The translations under genes were made by a program, and so were the position numbers. The notes under the pieces are model-generated. The model was not told the origin of the DNA. It was given only the letters and a program-made list of their open reading frames with translations, and ran no database searches. Of a stretch of DNA of 64,000 nt, positions 1 to 8,465 are shown piece by piece. The DNA is taken from the NCBI RefSeq assembly GCF_018070345.1, contig NZ_JAGPXX010000002.1, positions 406,103 through 470,102 on the forward strand, given 5' to 3'. The stretch is from Streptomyces sp. F63. Lineage in GTDB: Bacteria > Actinomycetota > Actinomycetes > Streptomycetales > Streptomycetaceae. Positions within the stretch are counted from its first letter, which is position 1. Each line of letters begins with the position of its first letter.

Positions 1-74
1 CCCGGGAAGGCCGGAACCCCCCGCGACCAGAAGCGCGGCGACGATGCAAACGGTCACACCTGTAGGGGGACACC

Positions 75-830
75 GTGGCGCAGCAGCCCGAGCCGACCGC
101 GCCCTTCGCCTCGGTCCAGCACGCCCTGCGCGTGCTGGAGAGCATCGCCCGCCACCACGGCGGCGTCACCGGGGAACAGCTGGCGCGCGAGACCGACCTG
201 CCGGCGGAGCGGCTCTTCCCCATGCTGCGGATGCTGCGCCGCGAGGGCTATGTGGAGGAGCCCGCGGACGATGTGTACGCCGTCGGCCGGACTTTGCTGC
301 TGCTGGGCTCGGCCGCCCGCGAGAAGGCCCTCGCCGACAGGCTCCAGCGCCATCTGGAGGAGCTGCGCGACACCCTCGGCGCCGCGGTGTATCTGAGCCG
401 CTACGTGGACGGCGAGGTGCGGATCACCCAGTGCGCCCACGGGCCGGACACCCCGAAGGTCAACGAGTGGGTGGACTTCCGCTCCGCGGCGCACGCCAGC
501 GCGGTCGGCAAGTGCCTGCTGACCCAGCTCGACCACAACGGCCGCCAGGACCATCTCGCCCGGCACAAGACGGCCCGCTTCACCTCACGGACGATCACCG
601 ACGAGAAGGTCCTCTTCAGCAAGCTGGACCACCAGCCGTCCACCGTCCCCGTGCTCGACCTCCAGGAGTACGCCGTGGGCACGGTGTGCGCTGCGGTGCC
701 CATCGCCGCCGGCAAGGCCGTCGGCTGCCTGGCGCTCTCGCTGCCGATCGAGCGGGCCCACCGGCTGCGCCAGGCGGCCGAGACGCTCAACCGCAGAGCG
801 GCGCCACTGGCGCTGTCCCTCACCATCTGA
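75..830 (+). CDS. IclR-family transcriptional regulator
   Basis: A 251-residue protein with the IclR layout. Residues about 10-70 form a winged helix (SVQHALRVLESIARHHGG, then a recognition stretch around ERLFPMLRMLRREGYVEE). Residues about 85-250 form the effector-binding domain, with the usual SAVGKCLL segment and a C-terminal IAAGKAVGCLALSLP strand. The GTG start follows an AGGGGG ribosome site at 64-69. IclR proteins bind DNA as dimers and usually control small-molecule catabolism; no target gene is obvious here because the next gene is a tRNA. The ligand is unknown. Confidence 0.9.
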   Translation: MAQQPEPTAPFASVQHALRVLESIARHHGGVTGEQLARETDLPAERLFPMLRMLRREGYVEEPADDVYAVGRTLLLLGSAAREKALADRLQRHLEELRDTLGAAVYLSRYVDGEVRITQCAHGPDTPKVNEWVDFRSAAHASAVGKCLLTQLDHNGRQDHLARHKTARFTSRTITDEKVLFSKLDHQPSTVPVLDLQEYAVGTVCAAVPIAAGKAVGCLALSLPIERAHRLRQAAETLNRRAAPLALSLTI

Positions 831-831
831 G

Positions 832-868
832 CCCGGCGGCGGCCCGGCGGCGGCCCGGCGGCGGCCCG
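832..868. repeat. 11-bp tandem repeat downstream of the IclR gene
   Basis: Three and a half copies of CCCGGCGGCGG start two bases after the IclR stop codon. This is a simple GC-rich array of the kind that recurs between genes in this window. Confidence 0.75.
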
Positions 869-958
869 GAACGGCAGCGAGGCGGTCACGGTGGCGCCGC
901 GGAAAACCGGTCGGGAGCAACCCGGCGGACCGGGTAGTATTGCCCCGCACGTCAGCAC

Positions 959-1032
959 GCGCCGCTAGCTCAGTTGGTTAGAGCAGCTGACTCTTAATCA
1001 GCGGGTCCGGGGTTCGAGTCCCTGGCGGCGCA
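959..1032 (+). tRNA. tRNA-Lys (anticodon CTT)
   Basis: A full cloverleaf of 74 nt. The 7-bp acceptor stem GCGCCGC (959-965) pairs with GCGGCGC (1025-1031), and the discriminator is A. The anticodon stem GCTGA/TCAGC holds the loop CTCTTAA, giving anticodon CTT (reads AAG). The T loop is TTCGAGT. CCA is not encoded. TAGTAT at 935-940 could be a -10 element. A second identical copy lies at 4948-5021. Confidence 0.97.
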
Positions 1033-1041
1033 CGCACGATA

Positions 1042-1077
1042 CGAGAGGCCCCTCCGTTCCGGCGGAGGGGCCTCTCG
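1042..1077 (+). terminator. Strong hairpin terminator after tRNA-Lys
   Basis: A perfect 15-bp stem: CGAGAGGCCCCTCCG at 1042-1056 pairs with 1063-1077 around a 6-nt loop. There is no U-tract, as is common in Streptomyces. It lies between the tRNA and the 3' end of the convergent LPMO gene, so it could serve both. Confidence 0.85.
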
Positions 1078-1151
1078 CGTTCCGGTGTTCACCGGCTGCC
1101 CGCGTACTGCTCCGCGGCCGGGCGCCGGACCGGGCGGTTGGAGCCGGCAGG

Positions 1152-1745
1152 CTAGAACCGCACGTCGGAGCAGGCGTAGAAGGCGTTTCCGGTGTCGGCG
1201 ACGTCCCAGACACCGACGATCACGTGCCGGCCCGACTTGCCGCTCGGCATGGTGCCCCGGTGCGTGACGGTGGCATCGGGCTGACGGCCCCCGTAGGGGA
1301 CGGTCAGGAACGGCTGGGACTCCAGCGCGGCCCGGGTGATCGGCTGGGAGGGGTTCCAGCCGTTCCGGGTGATGAAGTACCGGAAGTTCGAGGTGGCGTG
1401 CCGGGCGGTGAGCCGCCAGGTGAAGGTGTGGCTCTGCCCGGACCTGACGTCGGTGGCCGGCCAGTTGCCGCCGCGCGGGTCGTCCAGCGCGGCGAACCGG
1501 CCGTTGCCGCCGGAGCAGATGGCGCCGTCGGCGGGACCGGCGGCCGGGAAGCCCTTGGGGCCCTCGACGCTCTGCGGCTCCCACTGGATGCCGCCGCAGT
1601 TCTGCACGGTGCCGTTGGCGCAGAGCGCCTGCCGGCTGATCGGGGAATCGGTGTAGCCGTGGCTCTGGGCGCTGCCCGTGGTGGCGAAGAGGGAGACACC
1701 GGCGATGCCCAGGCCGAGCAGGGCCGTGGAGATCTTTCTGCGCAT
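1152..1745 (-). CDS. Secreted AA10 lytic polysaccharide monooxygenase (chitin-binding type)
   Basis: A 197-residue copper enzyme that cleaves crystalline chitin (or cellulose) oxidatively outside the cell. Residues 1-28 form a Sec-type signal ending GSAQS; cleavage exposes His29 (HGYTDSP), the first half of the histidine brace. His116 (TARHATSN) supplies the second ligand and Phe189 (NAFY) the axial aromatic residue seen in CBP21-like enzymes. It is a single AA10 domain with no extra carbohydrate-binding module. GGAG lies 7 nt before the ATG. Two DasR-type operators about 110 and 150 bp upstream indicate induction by chitin breakdown products, which favours chitin as substrate. Confidence 0.93.
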   Translation of the reverse strand: MRRKISTALLGLGIAGVSLFATTGSAQSHGYTDSPISRQALCANGTVQNCGGIQWEPQSVEGPKGFPAAGPADGAICSGGNGRFAALDDPRGGNWPATDVRSGQSHTFTWRLTARHATSNFRYFITRNGWNPSQPITRAALESQPFLTVPYGGRQPDATVTHRGTMPSGKSGRHVIVGVWDVADTGNAFYACSDVRF

Positions 1746-1855
1746 GAGTCACTCCAGAGGATGTGGGGGTGGTCCGGGCCCGCGGGGTCGGTGCGGGCCC
1801 GGCTCTTCGGCTCGGGTGAGGGTGGGGAGTGGGTGTGGAGCAGCCCCGGCGATGC

Positions 1856-1866
1856 GGTCTAGACCA
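1856..1866. promoter_or_regulatory. DasR-responsive element (dre), proximal
   Basis: GGTCTAGACCA matches the core of the dre consensus (ACTGGTCTAGACCAGT), which is bound by the GntR-family repressor DasR and lies upstream of chitinolytic genes in Streptomyces. It sits about 110 bp before the LPMO start codon. A second copy lies 40 bp further upstream. Confidence 0.85.
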
Positions 1867-1895
1867 ACTCGGAGAGTAGCGGCGGCCGTTGGGGA

Positions 1896-1906
1896 TGTCT
1901 AGACCA
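1896..1906. promoter_or_regulatory. DasR-responsive element (dre), distal
   Basis: TGTCTAGACCA has one mismatch from the palindromic core and is followed by A, as in the first site. The two centres are 40 bp apart, close to four helical turns, so both sites would face the same side of DNA. This resembles the paired 12-bp direct repeats described for Streptomyces chitinase promoters. Confidence 0.78.
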
Positions 1907-2055
1907 ATAACAGGGGTTGTCGCGGCCCGGCCCGCCGTGCGCGACCTCTGGGGACCGGACGTCGATTGCCGAGGGCTTCGCCTCCGGGAGACCGTCAGTC
2001 CCGGCCGGTCCAGCCGGTGCCGGTATCAGGCCGGTGCGGGTCCAGCCGGTGCGGG

Positions 2056-2706
2056 TCAGGCCGTGCCGGTCAGGCCGGGCTCGGGAAGGATCCGGTCGCA
2101 GCGGGACCGCGACGCCTTGACCCACTCGCCGTTGGGGTGGTCGTTGCCGTCCACCCAGGCGCGGGCACCGGCCGCGTCCCGGCCGCCCGCGAGTTGCCGC
2201 TCGATGAGGCGCGCGTCCCGTACGGCGTCGGGCGTCTCGACGTACCAGACCTCCGCCATCAGCCGGCGCGCCTCCGACCAGCCGGGTGCGGCGCAGGCGA
2301 GGTAGTTCCCCTCGGTGACGACCAGGCGCGTGTCCGGACGCAGCAGATGGCGGGCGGCGACGGGCTCGTGGAGGGTGCGGTCGTAGTCCGGCACGTAGAT
2401 GTCCCGGCCGGTGTCCTCATGGACGCGGCGGAGCAGGGCCTCGTAACCCCAGACGTCGAAGCTGGGTGCGGAGCCCTTGCGGTCGGTGAGTCCCAGGTGT
2501 TCGAGCCGGCGGTTGGAGAGGTGGAAGCCGTCCAGCGGCAGATAACCGGCCGCCCCCTCGCCGTGCCGCCGTTCGATCCGGGCGACGAGGGCCGTGGCGA
2601 GGGTGGACTTGCCGGCTCCGGGCGGCCCCGCGATCCCGAGCACGGTCCGGGTGCGCCCGCCTGCGGTCAGGGCCCACGCCTCGTCCGCCAGCCGCGCGAT
2701 GTCCAT
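2056..2706 (-). CDS. P-loop nucleoside/sugar kinase of the uridine kinase-PanK superfamily (YggC/FrcK-like)
   Basis: A 216-residue soluble kinase. The Walker A motif GPPGAGKS is at residues 27-34. The YLPLDGFHLSN segment (about 56-66) is the substrate-binding DGFH signature of the uridine kinase/phosphoribulokinase/PanK group, and VVTEGNYL carries the Walker B-like strand. Proteins of this size and motif set are annotated as nucleoside or fructose kinases; the substrate cannot be read from the sequence. It is monocistronic, with no partner close by. Confidence 0.82.
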   Translation of the reverse strand: MDIARLADEAWALTAGGRTRTVLGIAGPPGAGKSTLATALVARIERRHGEGAAGYLPLDGFHLSNRRLEHLGLTDRKGSAPSFDVWGYEALLRRVHEDTGRDIYVPDYDRTLHEPVAARHLLRPDTRLVVTEGNYLACAAPGWSEARRLMAEVWYVETPDAVRDARLIERQLAGGRDAAGARAWVDGNDHPNGEWVKASRSRCDRILPEPGLTGTA

Positions 2707-3032
2707 ACCGGCAGGCTAAGGGTTGTCCCGCCCCCGCGGGGCGCGGGTCGCGTCCCGTACTTCCCCTTCGCGTGATCGGAGGCCCCGGTCCCCGGATGCG
2801 GCGGTGAAGGCCGGGCCGCTCCGCGGGTTTGCGGGATCCGGGCCGCCGGGAGCCCGTCGCGTACCGCCGGGGCGGTGAGGGGAGAATGCCGGATCCGCCA
2901 TGTCTACACCGGGCGAACGGGGGCACCCGGTGAGCAGGGTGAGGTGCCCGGTCCGGCGCCGCTGGGGGCGGCGGGCCGGGCGAATCCGTGTTCCCGTGTT
3001 CCCGTGTACCGGCGTGGCGCCGCACCGCCGGA

Positions 3033-3097
3033 CCTCTCGCCTCTCGCCTCGCGCCTCCCGCCCCTCGCCTCTCGCCTCTCGCCTCTCGCCTCTCGCC
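3033..3097. repeat. CCTCTCG heptamer array in a 556-bp gene-free stretch
   Basis: About nine copies, some imperfect, of a CCTCTCG unit lie in the region 2707-3262. That region must also hold the promoter of the kinase gene, but I see no convincing -10/-35 pair or RNA gene. The array encodes nothing recognisable in any frame. Confidence 0.75.
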
Positions 3098-3262
3098 GGC
3101 CCCTCCGCTCTCGGCCGGCCCGGTGGCTTCGCGCTCCGCCCGGCACCGTCCGTGTGATGTCCCGCGCATCACCGCGTACGCGGCTCGCCGGCCGGGCCGG
3201 GAGCGGGCCCGGGGCTGCCGGCGAGCGGGTTCGTGGCATTCCCCCTCGGAACACGTCGGGAT

Positions 3263-4387
3263 CTACGCGCTGCCGCGCGGCTCGGCGAAGCGGATCAGCC
3301 GCTCGCCGGCGGTCTCCGCGCCGAAGGCCAGCAACCGCTCGCCCTCTTCCGCCAGTTCGTCGCGCTGCCGGGCGGTCAGCGGGGTGAAGGGCTGGACGGT
3401 CAGGGTCGCGGTGCCGCGCTGTTCGTCGATCCGCCAGGCTCCCCGGACGAAGCCGTCGAGGAGGACGGTCCCGGGGATCACGGCGTTCTTGGTCGCTATG
3501 GCCCGGCGCCCCGCGTCGTCGATGATCCGGGTGCGGTCGGCGTAGGACAGGATCGCATTGTCGTACGGGGCGAGGTAGCGCACCGGGGCGGGCGTGTCCG
3601 GCTCCGGCCGCGGGGCCTCGGGGAGGTCGAACAGCTCGCGGCCCGCGGTGTCGCGGAAGACGGTGAGCCGGGGCCGCAGCCGGGCCACGGTGGCCCGCAG
3701 CCGGGTCAGCCCCGACCATGCCTGGATGTCCTGCACCGTCGCCGGGCCGTAGGCCGCCAGGTAGCGGACGACGAGTTCCTCGGCGGGCGGCTCGGGGAGC
3801 AGGGGCCGGCCGAGCCAGGACTCGGCGGTGGCGTAGGTGGTCCGGGCGCTCTGCCCCCACAGGCCGCGCGGTGGCACCTGGACGAGCGGCAGCAGTGCCC
3901 GGGCCGCGTTGACGAGCTGCGCGGGGCTGTGGTCCGGCCACCGCTCGCGGAGCAGCCCTCCGAGTTCGGTGGTGGACAGGTGCCGGGCGTCGAGGAGTTC
4001 CCGGGCCGCTGCGGCCAGTGCGGGCAGCTCGACCCCCGCCAGGTCCTTGCCCCAGGCGCTCCTCATGCCCCGGTCGAGGCAGGGCTGCACCCAGGGCCGG
4101 AGTGCCAGGGCGTCATCGGCGGTGACGAGGTGGACGGTGCCGCGCATCACGACGATGCGGGTGACGGCCCGCTCGCTGATGAGCCGCGAGAGTTCCTCCG
4201 GGCGGAAGTCCACCAGCCGTGTCCACAGCCCGTAGTAGGGCGGAACGGGCTGCTGCGACTGGAGCCCGACCAGGCTCCCGACCGCGTCCCGCACGGACAT
4301 CCGGTGCCGGCTCAGCAGCATCTGCCGGGCCAGGAAGGCGCGGTTGAGGGCCCTGCGGTCCAGCACGGCGGAGGTGGTCGTGGTCAT
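3263..4387 (-). CDS. HTH_42 winged-helix protein, AlkZ/YcaQ-like DNA glycosylase family
   Basis: A 374-residue protein starting MTTTTSAVLDRRALNRAFLARQ; GAGGGAGA precedes this ATG, so longer upstream reading is rejected. The family (PF06224) consists of tandem winged helices; the founders AlkZ and E. coli YcaQ are glycosylases that excise alkylated or cross-linked bases. The N-terminal LVGLQSQQPVPPYYGLW segment carries Q-S-Q, in the place of the catalytic QxQ of AlkZ. A later DRTRIIDD stretch and C-terminal beta strands complete the fold. No biosynthetic cluster is adjacent, so a housekeeping repair role is as likely as self-resistance. Many family members are annotated only as winged-helix proteins. 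Confidence 0.83.
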   Translation of the reverse strand: MTTTTSAVLDRRALNRAFLARQMLLSRHRMSVRDAVGSLVGLQSQQPVPPYYGLWTRLVDFRPEELSRLISERAVTRIVVMRGTVHLVTADDALALRPWVQPCLDRGMRSAWGKDLAGVELPALAAAARELLDARHLSTTELGGLLRERWPDHSPAQLVNAARALLPLVQVPPRGLWGQSARTTYATAESWLGRPLLPEPPAEELVVRYLAAYGPATVQDIQAWSGLTRLRATVARLRPRLTVFRDTAGRELFDLPEAPRPEPDTPAPVRYLAPYDNAILSYADRTRIIDDAGRRAIATKNAVIPGTVLLDGFVRGAWRIDEQRGTATLTVQPFTPLTARQRDELAEEGERLLAFGAETAGERLIRFAEPRGSA

Positions 4388-4947
4388 CGGACGGAAATCT
4401 CCCTCGGAGAGCTGCGGCTGCCGGTGACGGCGGAACCGCCGGTGCGGCTGCGGACGGGACGCGGCCCGGTCCCCGACGGGTCCCGCCGGGGACCGGTGAG
4501 CCCGGGGGGCCCGGCCGGACCGGGTGGGACACGGCCGGACCGGGTGGAGGCCCCGGTGGGCCGGACGCTCCCCGAGTCTGCCGTGCGGGCCCGCGCACCG
4601 CGCGCTGATTGACCCACAACGCACGGTCGTACGGCGCCCGTTGGGTCCGCGCCGCACCCCTTGGCCGCCGGAGACGGCGGACGGAACCGGAACCGCCGTA
4701 TCCGCCTCGGCCACCGGCTCCGCCTCGCCCCGCAGGTCGTCGGCGGACGGTCCGGACCGCGACGCCGGGGCACGGCGCCGCCGCGGGGCCGCGGGGCCGT
4801 GGAGCCGCGCCCCCGCAGCGTCCAGGGATGCTCCGGGCGGCTCCGGGAAACCATGACCCTCATCACATTTCCCGCCGGAGGGCCCGGGAGCGGCCCCGGG
4901 CGTACGGACCACCGGGTCCCGTCCGGTACGATTAACCAGGTCAGCAG
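4388..4947. other. Gene-free stretch upstream of the HTH_42 gene
   Basis: 560 bp between the start of the HTH_42 gene and the second tRNA-Lys. It must carry both promoters. TACGAT at 4927-4932 may be the -10 of the tRNA. Nothing else is recognised; open frames here lack ribosome sites and family motifs. Confidence 0.5.
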
Positions 4948-5021
4948 GCGCCGCTAGCTCAGTTGGTTAGAGCAGCTGACTCTTAATCAGCGGGTCCGGG
5001 GTTCGAGTCCCTGGCGGCGCA
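4948..5021 (+). tRNA. tRNA-Lys (anticodon CTT), second identical copy
   Basis: Identical over all 74 nt to the copy at 959-1032, with the same GCGCCGC/GCGGCGC acceptor stem and CTCTTAA anticodon loop. The two genes are direct repeats about 3.9 kb apart and flank the LPMO, kinase and HTH_42 genes. Confidence 0.97.
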
Positions 5022-5032
5022 CATGACACTCG

Positions 5033-5060
5033 GGGCCTTTCCGCCACGGCGGGAGGGCCC
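5033..5060 (+). terminator. Hairpin terminator after second tRNA-Lys
   Basis: GGGCC-TTT-CCGC pairs with GCGG-GAG-GGCCC around a short CACG loop: two GC blocks separated by an internal bulge, beginning 12 nt past the tRNA. It is weaker than the hairpin after the first copy. Confidence 0.65.
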
Positions 5061-5175
5061 TGAGCCGTGTCCGGGCCGTGCACGACGACGCGTCGACACC
5101 GGTGCCCGGGCCGGGAGCCAGGGGCCGGGGGACGAGATGCACCGGTGCCCCGGCCCCGGTCGGCACGGGGCCCTC

Positions 5176-5240
5176 GGGGAACACGGCAACGCGGGGAACA
5201 CGGCAACGCGGGGAACACGGCAACGCGGGGAACACGGGGA
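5176..5240. repeat. 17-bp minisatellite (three perfect copies plus a partial)
   Basis: GGGGAACACGGCAACGC occurs at 5176-5192, 5193-5209 and 5210-5226, then decays into a partial fourth copy. It lies between the tRNA-Lys terminator and the 3' end of the GH6 gene, in a stretch (5061-5348) with no gene. There are no spacers, so it is not a CRISPR array. Confidence 0.9.
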
Positions 5241-5348
5241 CAGGCGCGCCCGGCCGCACGCGCCCGCGCTCCACCCCGGCATCGCTCCGCCCGAACGCCG
5301 GTCCGCCCGAGCACCGGTCCGGGCGGCGCCGACCCGCACGCCGTTCCG

Positions 5349-6383
5349 CTACCAGTCCGCGTCGCGGGCCAGGCCGAGGGCGTACTCCGTCCACCACCGG
5401 CCGGCCGGGGGCCCGCCCTTGCAGGTGCCGTCGGACTCCCCCGGCCGCTTGATCCACAGGTAGGCGTCGACCAGCTCGTCCCCGGTGCGGGTGGTGGGCG
5501 GCTCGCCCAGGGCGCGTCCCGGCGGGTTGCACCAGCTCATGGCCTGGTGGCCGGAGGCGGGCAGCGGACCGTTGCCGTTGCGGCTGGTGTCGATCACGAA
5601 GGTCTTGCCGCCGAGGAGCCGGGACAGGGTCCTGCCGTAGGCGCGGTTCTCGGCGGTCGTCCGGTAGTTGGCGGTGTTGAGGGCGAAGCCGTCGGCCCGG
5701 CCGATGCCCGCGCGCCGCAGCGGAGCGGTGAGCCGGCCCGGGTCGGTGATCCAGCGCGGATTGCCCGCGTCCAGGTAGACCCGGGTGCGCGGGAGGGCCT
5801 TCAGTCTCTGCACGGCCTCCGCCAGCAGCCGGTAGCGCTCCCGGTGGTACACGGGCGGGGTGCAGCCGTCCACGATGTGCGGCACCGCGTCCGGTTCCAG
5901 GACCACTGTGGCCGCGCGGTCCCCGATACCCGCCGCGACCTCGGCGACCCAGCGGCGGTACGCGGCGCCGTCCGGGGCGCCGCCCTTGGAGTACTGGCCG
6001 CAGTCACGGTGCGGGATGTTGTAGAGCACCAGCAGGGCGTGCCGGTTCTCCCGCGCCGCGGCCCGGGTGAGGCGGGCGGTCTCCGCCCGGGGGGCCTTCG
6101 TCCCGATCCACTCGGCGACCGGCTGGGCGGCGATCTTCTTCTCGATCAGCTCGGCCTCGCCGGTACGCCCCCGGGCGCGCAGGGCGGCGGCCTGCCGGGC
6201 CGCGGTGCTGTGCGGGTTGACCCAGAAGGGAGTCGAGGACGACCGGGGGGCCGTGTGCGCCGGGACCCGGTCGTCCCCCGGGCCCGGCGCGGACGCGGGA
6301 CCGGGCGGGCGGAAGCAGCCAGCGGCGAGCAGTACCGCTCCGGCCGCCACTCTCGCCGCCAGCCGGCCCATGTGGCCGTACAT
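5349..6383 (-). CDS. GH6 cellulase-type lipoprotein
   Basis: A 344-residue glycoside hydrolase family 6 enzyme (endoglucanase/cellobiohydrolase family, inverting, beta-1,4-glucan). The start is the ATG at 6383 behind AGGGGGAG. Residues 1-23 end in the lipobox LAAGC, so Cys23 should be lipid-modified and the enzyme held on the outer face of the membrane rather than freely secreted. GH6 landmarks: YNIPHRDCGQYS (Asp127), VVLEPDAVPH (Asp165, the usual catalytic acid), LDAGNPRWI, SWCNPPGRALG and IKRPGESDG (Asp318). There is no carbohydrate-binding module. No CebR-type operator is seen upstream. Lipid anchoring is unusual for a cellulase and may mean action on short glucans or the cell's own glycans. 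Confidence 0.9.
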   Translation of the reverse strand: MYGHMGRLAARVAAGAVLLAAGCFRPPGPASAPGPGDDRVPAHTAPRSSSTPFWVNPHSTAARQAAALRARGRTGEAELIEKKIAAQPVAEWIGTKAPRAETARLTRAAARENRHALLVLYNIPHRDCGQYSKGGAPDGAAYRRWVAEVAAGIGDRAATVVLEPDAVPHIVDGCTPPVYHRERYRLLAEAVQRLKALPRTRVYLDAGNPRWITDPGRLTAPLRRAGIGRADGFALNTANYRTTAENRAYGRTLSRLLGGKTFVIDTSRNGNGPLPASGHQAMSWCNPPGRALGEPPTTRTGDELVDAYLWIKRPGESDGTCKGGPPAGRWWTEYALGLARDADW

Positions 6384-6505
6384 CCGCTCCCCCTGGGGCC
6401 TCGGTCCGCGGTGTGCCCCGGGACCGCGTTCGGGACACTTCAGGTCGGACGCATCCTGGCACGCGGTTCGCGCGGGACCCGGCACCGACCGTGGCCGGGG
6501 AAGCC

Positions 6506-6529
6506 CCGTTACGGCGTTTGCCGTAGCGG
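6506..6529 (-). terminator. Hairpin between the Ala/Pro-rich protein gene and the GH6 gene
   Basis: CCGTTACGGC (6506-6515) pairs with GCCGTAGCGG (6520-6529) with one G-U type mismatch and a 4-nt GTTT loop. It lies about 50 bp past the stop of the 6578-7117 gene and is a plausible terminator for it. Confidence 0.55.
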
Positions 6530-6577
6530 GAGCGGTGAGCCAAGTGGGGCGGGCTGCACGCCGCCGGGCCGCCGTCG

Positions 6578-7117
6578 TCAGCCGTCCGCCCCCGGTGGGC
6601 CGGGGCGGCCCGCCGGGCTGCGCGAGGGCTCGCGGAGCCCGGCCGCGTCCCCCCGTTCGTGCGGCGGCGCGGGCGGCCTCGTGCTACGGCGGTGCAGGGC
6701 GAGGCCCGCCATGCCCAGGACCGCGCCGCCCGCGAGGCACACGCCGACGACGATCTGGCGGGTGTTGGGACCGTCCTCCGGTTCGGCGGCCGCCGGCCGG
6801 CCGTCCGCGGCCACCGGTACGGGACGCGGACCGGGGCCGGCCTGTCCCGGGAGGGCAGCCGGTGCGGAAGCGGGGACCGCCGGGACGGCCGGGGCGGGGA
6901 CAGCCGTCACCGGAACGGCCGGGGCGGCGGCCATGGCGGGAGCGTCCGCCCCGGGAGCATCCGGAGCGGAGACGGCGGGGCCGGCGGGGCCGGCGGAGAC
7001 GGCGGGGCCGGCGGGGCCGGAGCGGGCCGGAGCGGAAAGAGCCGGGACGGGGAGCGCCGCGATGGCGCAGAGCAGGCCGGTCGCCGCGATCGCGCCGGCC
7101 AGGCGGACAGAGTCCAT
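6578..7117 (-). CDS. Ala/Pro-rich exported protein with C-terminal membrane anchor
   Basis: A 179-residue protein of unknown function. An N-terminal signal (about residues 1-30, ending PALSAPA) is followed by about 90 residues of Ala/Pro/Gly/Val low complexity, then one hydrophobic segment near residues 120-143 (IVVGVCLAGGAVLGMAGLAL) and a basic tail, so the low-complexity part should lie outside the cell. AGGAGG just before the ATG supports expression. There is no sortase motif before the anchor. It could be a cell-wall spacer or linker; family assignment is not possible by eye. Confidence 0.6.
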   Translation of the reverse strand: MDSVRLAGAIAATGLLCAIAALPVPALSAPARSGPAGPAVSAGPAGPAVSAPDAPGADAPAMAAAPAVPVTAVPAPAVPAVPASAPAALPGQAGPGPRPVPVAADGRPAAAEPEDGPNTRQIVVGVCLAGGAVLGMAGLALHRRSTRPPAPPHERGDAAGLREPSRSPAGRPGPPGADG

Positions 7118-7218
7118 CGTGCACCTCCTCTCGCCTCAGAAGGTTCGCGCGCCCGGCGGCCCACCGCACACCCGGCGTGCCGGGCGCTGCTCCGTTCGGC
7201 CCGGGGGCCGCGGCCCGG

Positions 7219-7998
7219 TCAGACCAGGTCGACGAGGTCGGCGATCGATTCGGCGACCCGCGACGGCCCGTAGGGGAAGCGCCCGATCTCGTCCGGCCGC
7301 GTCACCCCGGACAGGACGAGGAACGTCTCCATCCCGGCCTCCAGTCCGGCGAGGACGTCGGTGTCCATCCGGTCGCCGATCATGGCGCTGGTCTCCGAGT
7401 GCGCCCCGATGGCGTTGAGCCCGGCGCGCATCATGAGCGGATTGGGCTTGCCGACGAAGTACGGCTCCCGGCCGGTGGCCTTGGTGATCAGCGCGGAGAC
7501 CGCGCCCGTGGCGGGCAGGGCGCCCTCCGTGGACGGGCCGGTCGCGTCGGGGTTGGTGGCGATGAAGCGGGCCCCGTCGTTGATCAGGCGGATGGCCTTG
7601 GTGAGGGATTCGAAGCTGTACGTCCGGGTCTCGCCCAGCACGACGTAGTCCGGCTCGGCGTCGGTGAGGATGTATCCGACGTCGTGCAGGGCGGTGGTCA
7701 GCCCGGCCTCGCCGATGACGTAGGCCGTGCCGCCGGGGCGCTGGTCCTCCAGGAACTGGGCGGTGGCGAGCGCGGAGGTCCAGATGTTCTCGACGGGGAC
7801 GTCCAGGCCCATCCGGCTCAGCCGGGCGTGCAGGTCGCGCGGGGTGAACATGGAGTTGTTGGTGAGCACCAGGAAGGGGCGCTCCAACTCGCGCAACCGC
7901 TTGATGAAGGAGTCCGCGCCGGGGATGGGGGTGCCCTCGTGGATCAGTACCCCGTCCATGTCGGTGAGCCACGACTCGATCGGCTTGCGCTCTGCCAC
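7219..7998 (-). CDS. HAD-IIA family phosphatase (NagD-like)
   Basis: A 259-residue cytoplasmic phosphatase with all HAD motifs: DMDGV (nucleophile Asp13, acid/base Asp15), TNN at 46-48, Lys184 in GKPNP, and GDRMDTD (Asp209, Asp214). The cap lies between motifs I and III as in the IIA (NagD, pyridoxal/p-nitrophenyl phosphatase) subfamily. The usual role is removal of phosphate from small metabolites such as UMP or sugar phosphates. The substrate is not determined, and neighbours give no hint. Confidence 0.92.
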   Translation of the reverse strand: MAERKPIESWLTDMDGVLIHEGTPIPGADSFIKRLRELERPFLVLTNNSMFTPRDLHARLSRMGLDVPVENIWTSALATAQFLEDQRPGGTAYVIGEAGLTTALHDVGYILTDAEPDYVVLGETRTYSFESLTKAIRLINDGARFIATNPDATGPSTEGALPATGAVSALITKATGREPYFVGKPNPLMMRAGLNAIGAHSETSAMIGDRMDTDVLAGLEAGMETFLVLSGVTRPDEIGRFPYGPSRVAESIADLVDLV

Positions 7999-8465
7999 GG
8001 AACGGCTCCTGTCCTCGGTGCGGATGGGCGGTGGCCGGCCGGCGCGGTGACCCGGCCCGCCGCTCGGTCCAGCCTAACGGCGCCGGACCCGGCCGCCCCT
8101 GCCCGTTGGTGACCGGTTTCCGTCGCTTCGGTGAGCGGTTCCGGTCGTTCCGGTGCCCGGCGGGCGTCGATCGCCGTGGGCACCGCGCGCGTTCCGCCGG
8201 GGGCGGGCGCCGCGCTCCCCGGAAAGGGTCCGCGGGATGGGGCTCGCGGAACGGGGTCCGGGGGCCGGGTCCGCGGGACGGGGCTCGCGGAACAGGTTCC
8301 GTCTCTCCACCGGCGGCGGTTCCGTGCCACCGCGTCCCGCGTCCCGCGTCCCGCTCCCGCGCCCGCCCTCCGCCCGAGCGCCCGGGGTGCGTGGAACGCG
8401 GGGGCGGCGACGGCCGGAGCACCGGCGCCCGGGCCCCGACGACAGCCGGTGCGCGCGCCCGCGGC
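7999..8465. other. Gene-free stretch with imperfect GC-rich repeats
   Basis: 467 bp upstream of the HAD gene and past the end of the LAxTG gene. It contains a 17-bp near-repeat (GGGGCTCGCGGAACGGG at about 8238, and GGGGCTCGCGGAACAGG about 43 bp later) and a run of CCGCGTC units near 8329. I see no gene, RNA or clear promoter; long open frames here are GC-bias artefacts. Confidence 0.5.

Noticed and set aside
5176..5240. CRISPR-like repeated pattern
   Set aside because: The 17-bp units abut directly with no unique spacers, and no cas genes are present.
6384..6505. CebR or DasR operator upstream of the GH6 gene
   Set aside because: No TGGGAGCGCTCCCA- or GGTCTAGACC-like palindrome was found there.
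5067..7418. A 783-codon open frame on the plus strand
   Set aside because: It runs antisense across the GH6 and Ala/Pro-rich genes, is Arg/Gly/Pro-biased, and has no ribosome site. It is an artefact of high GC content.
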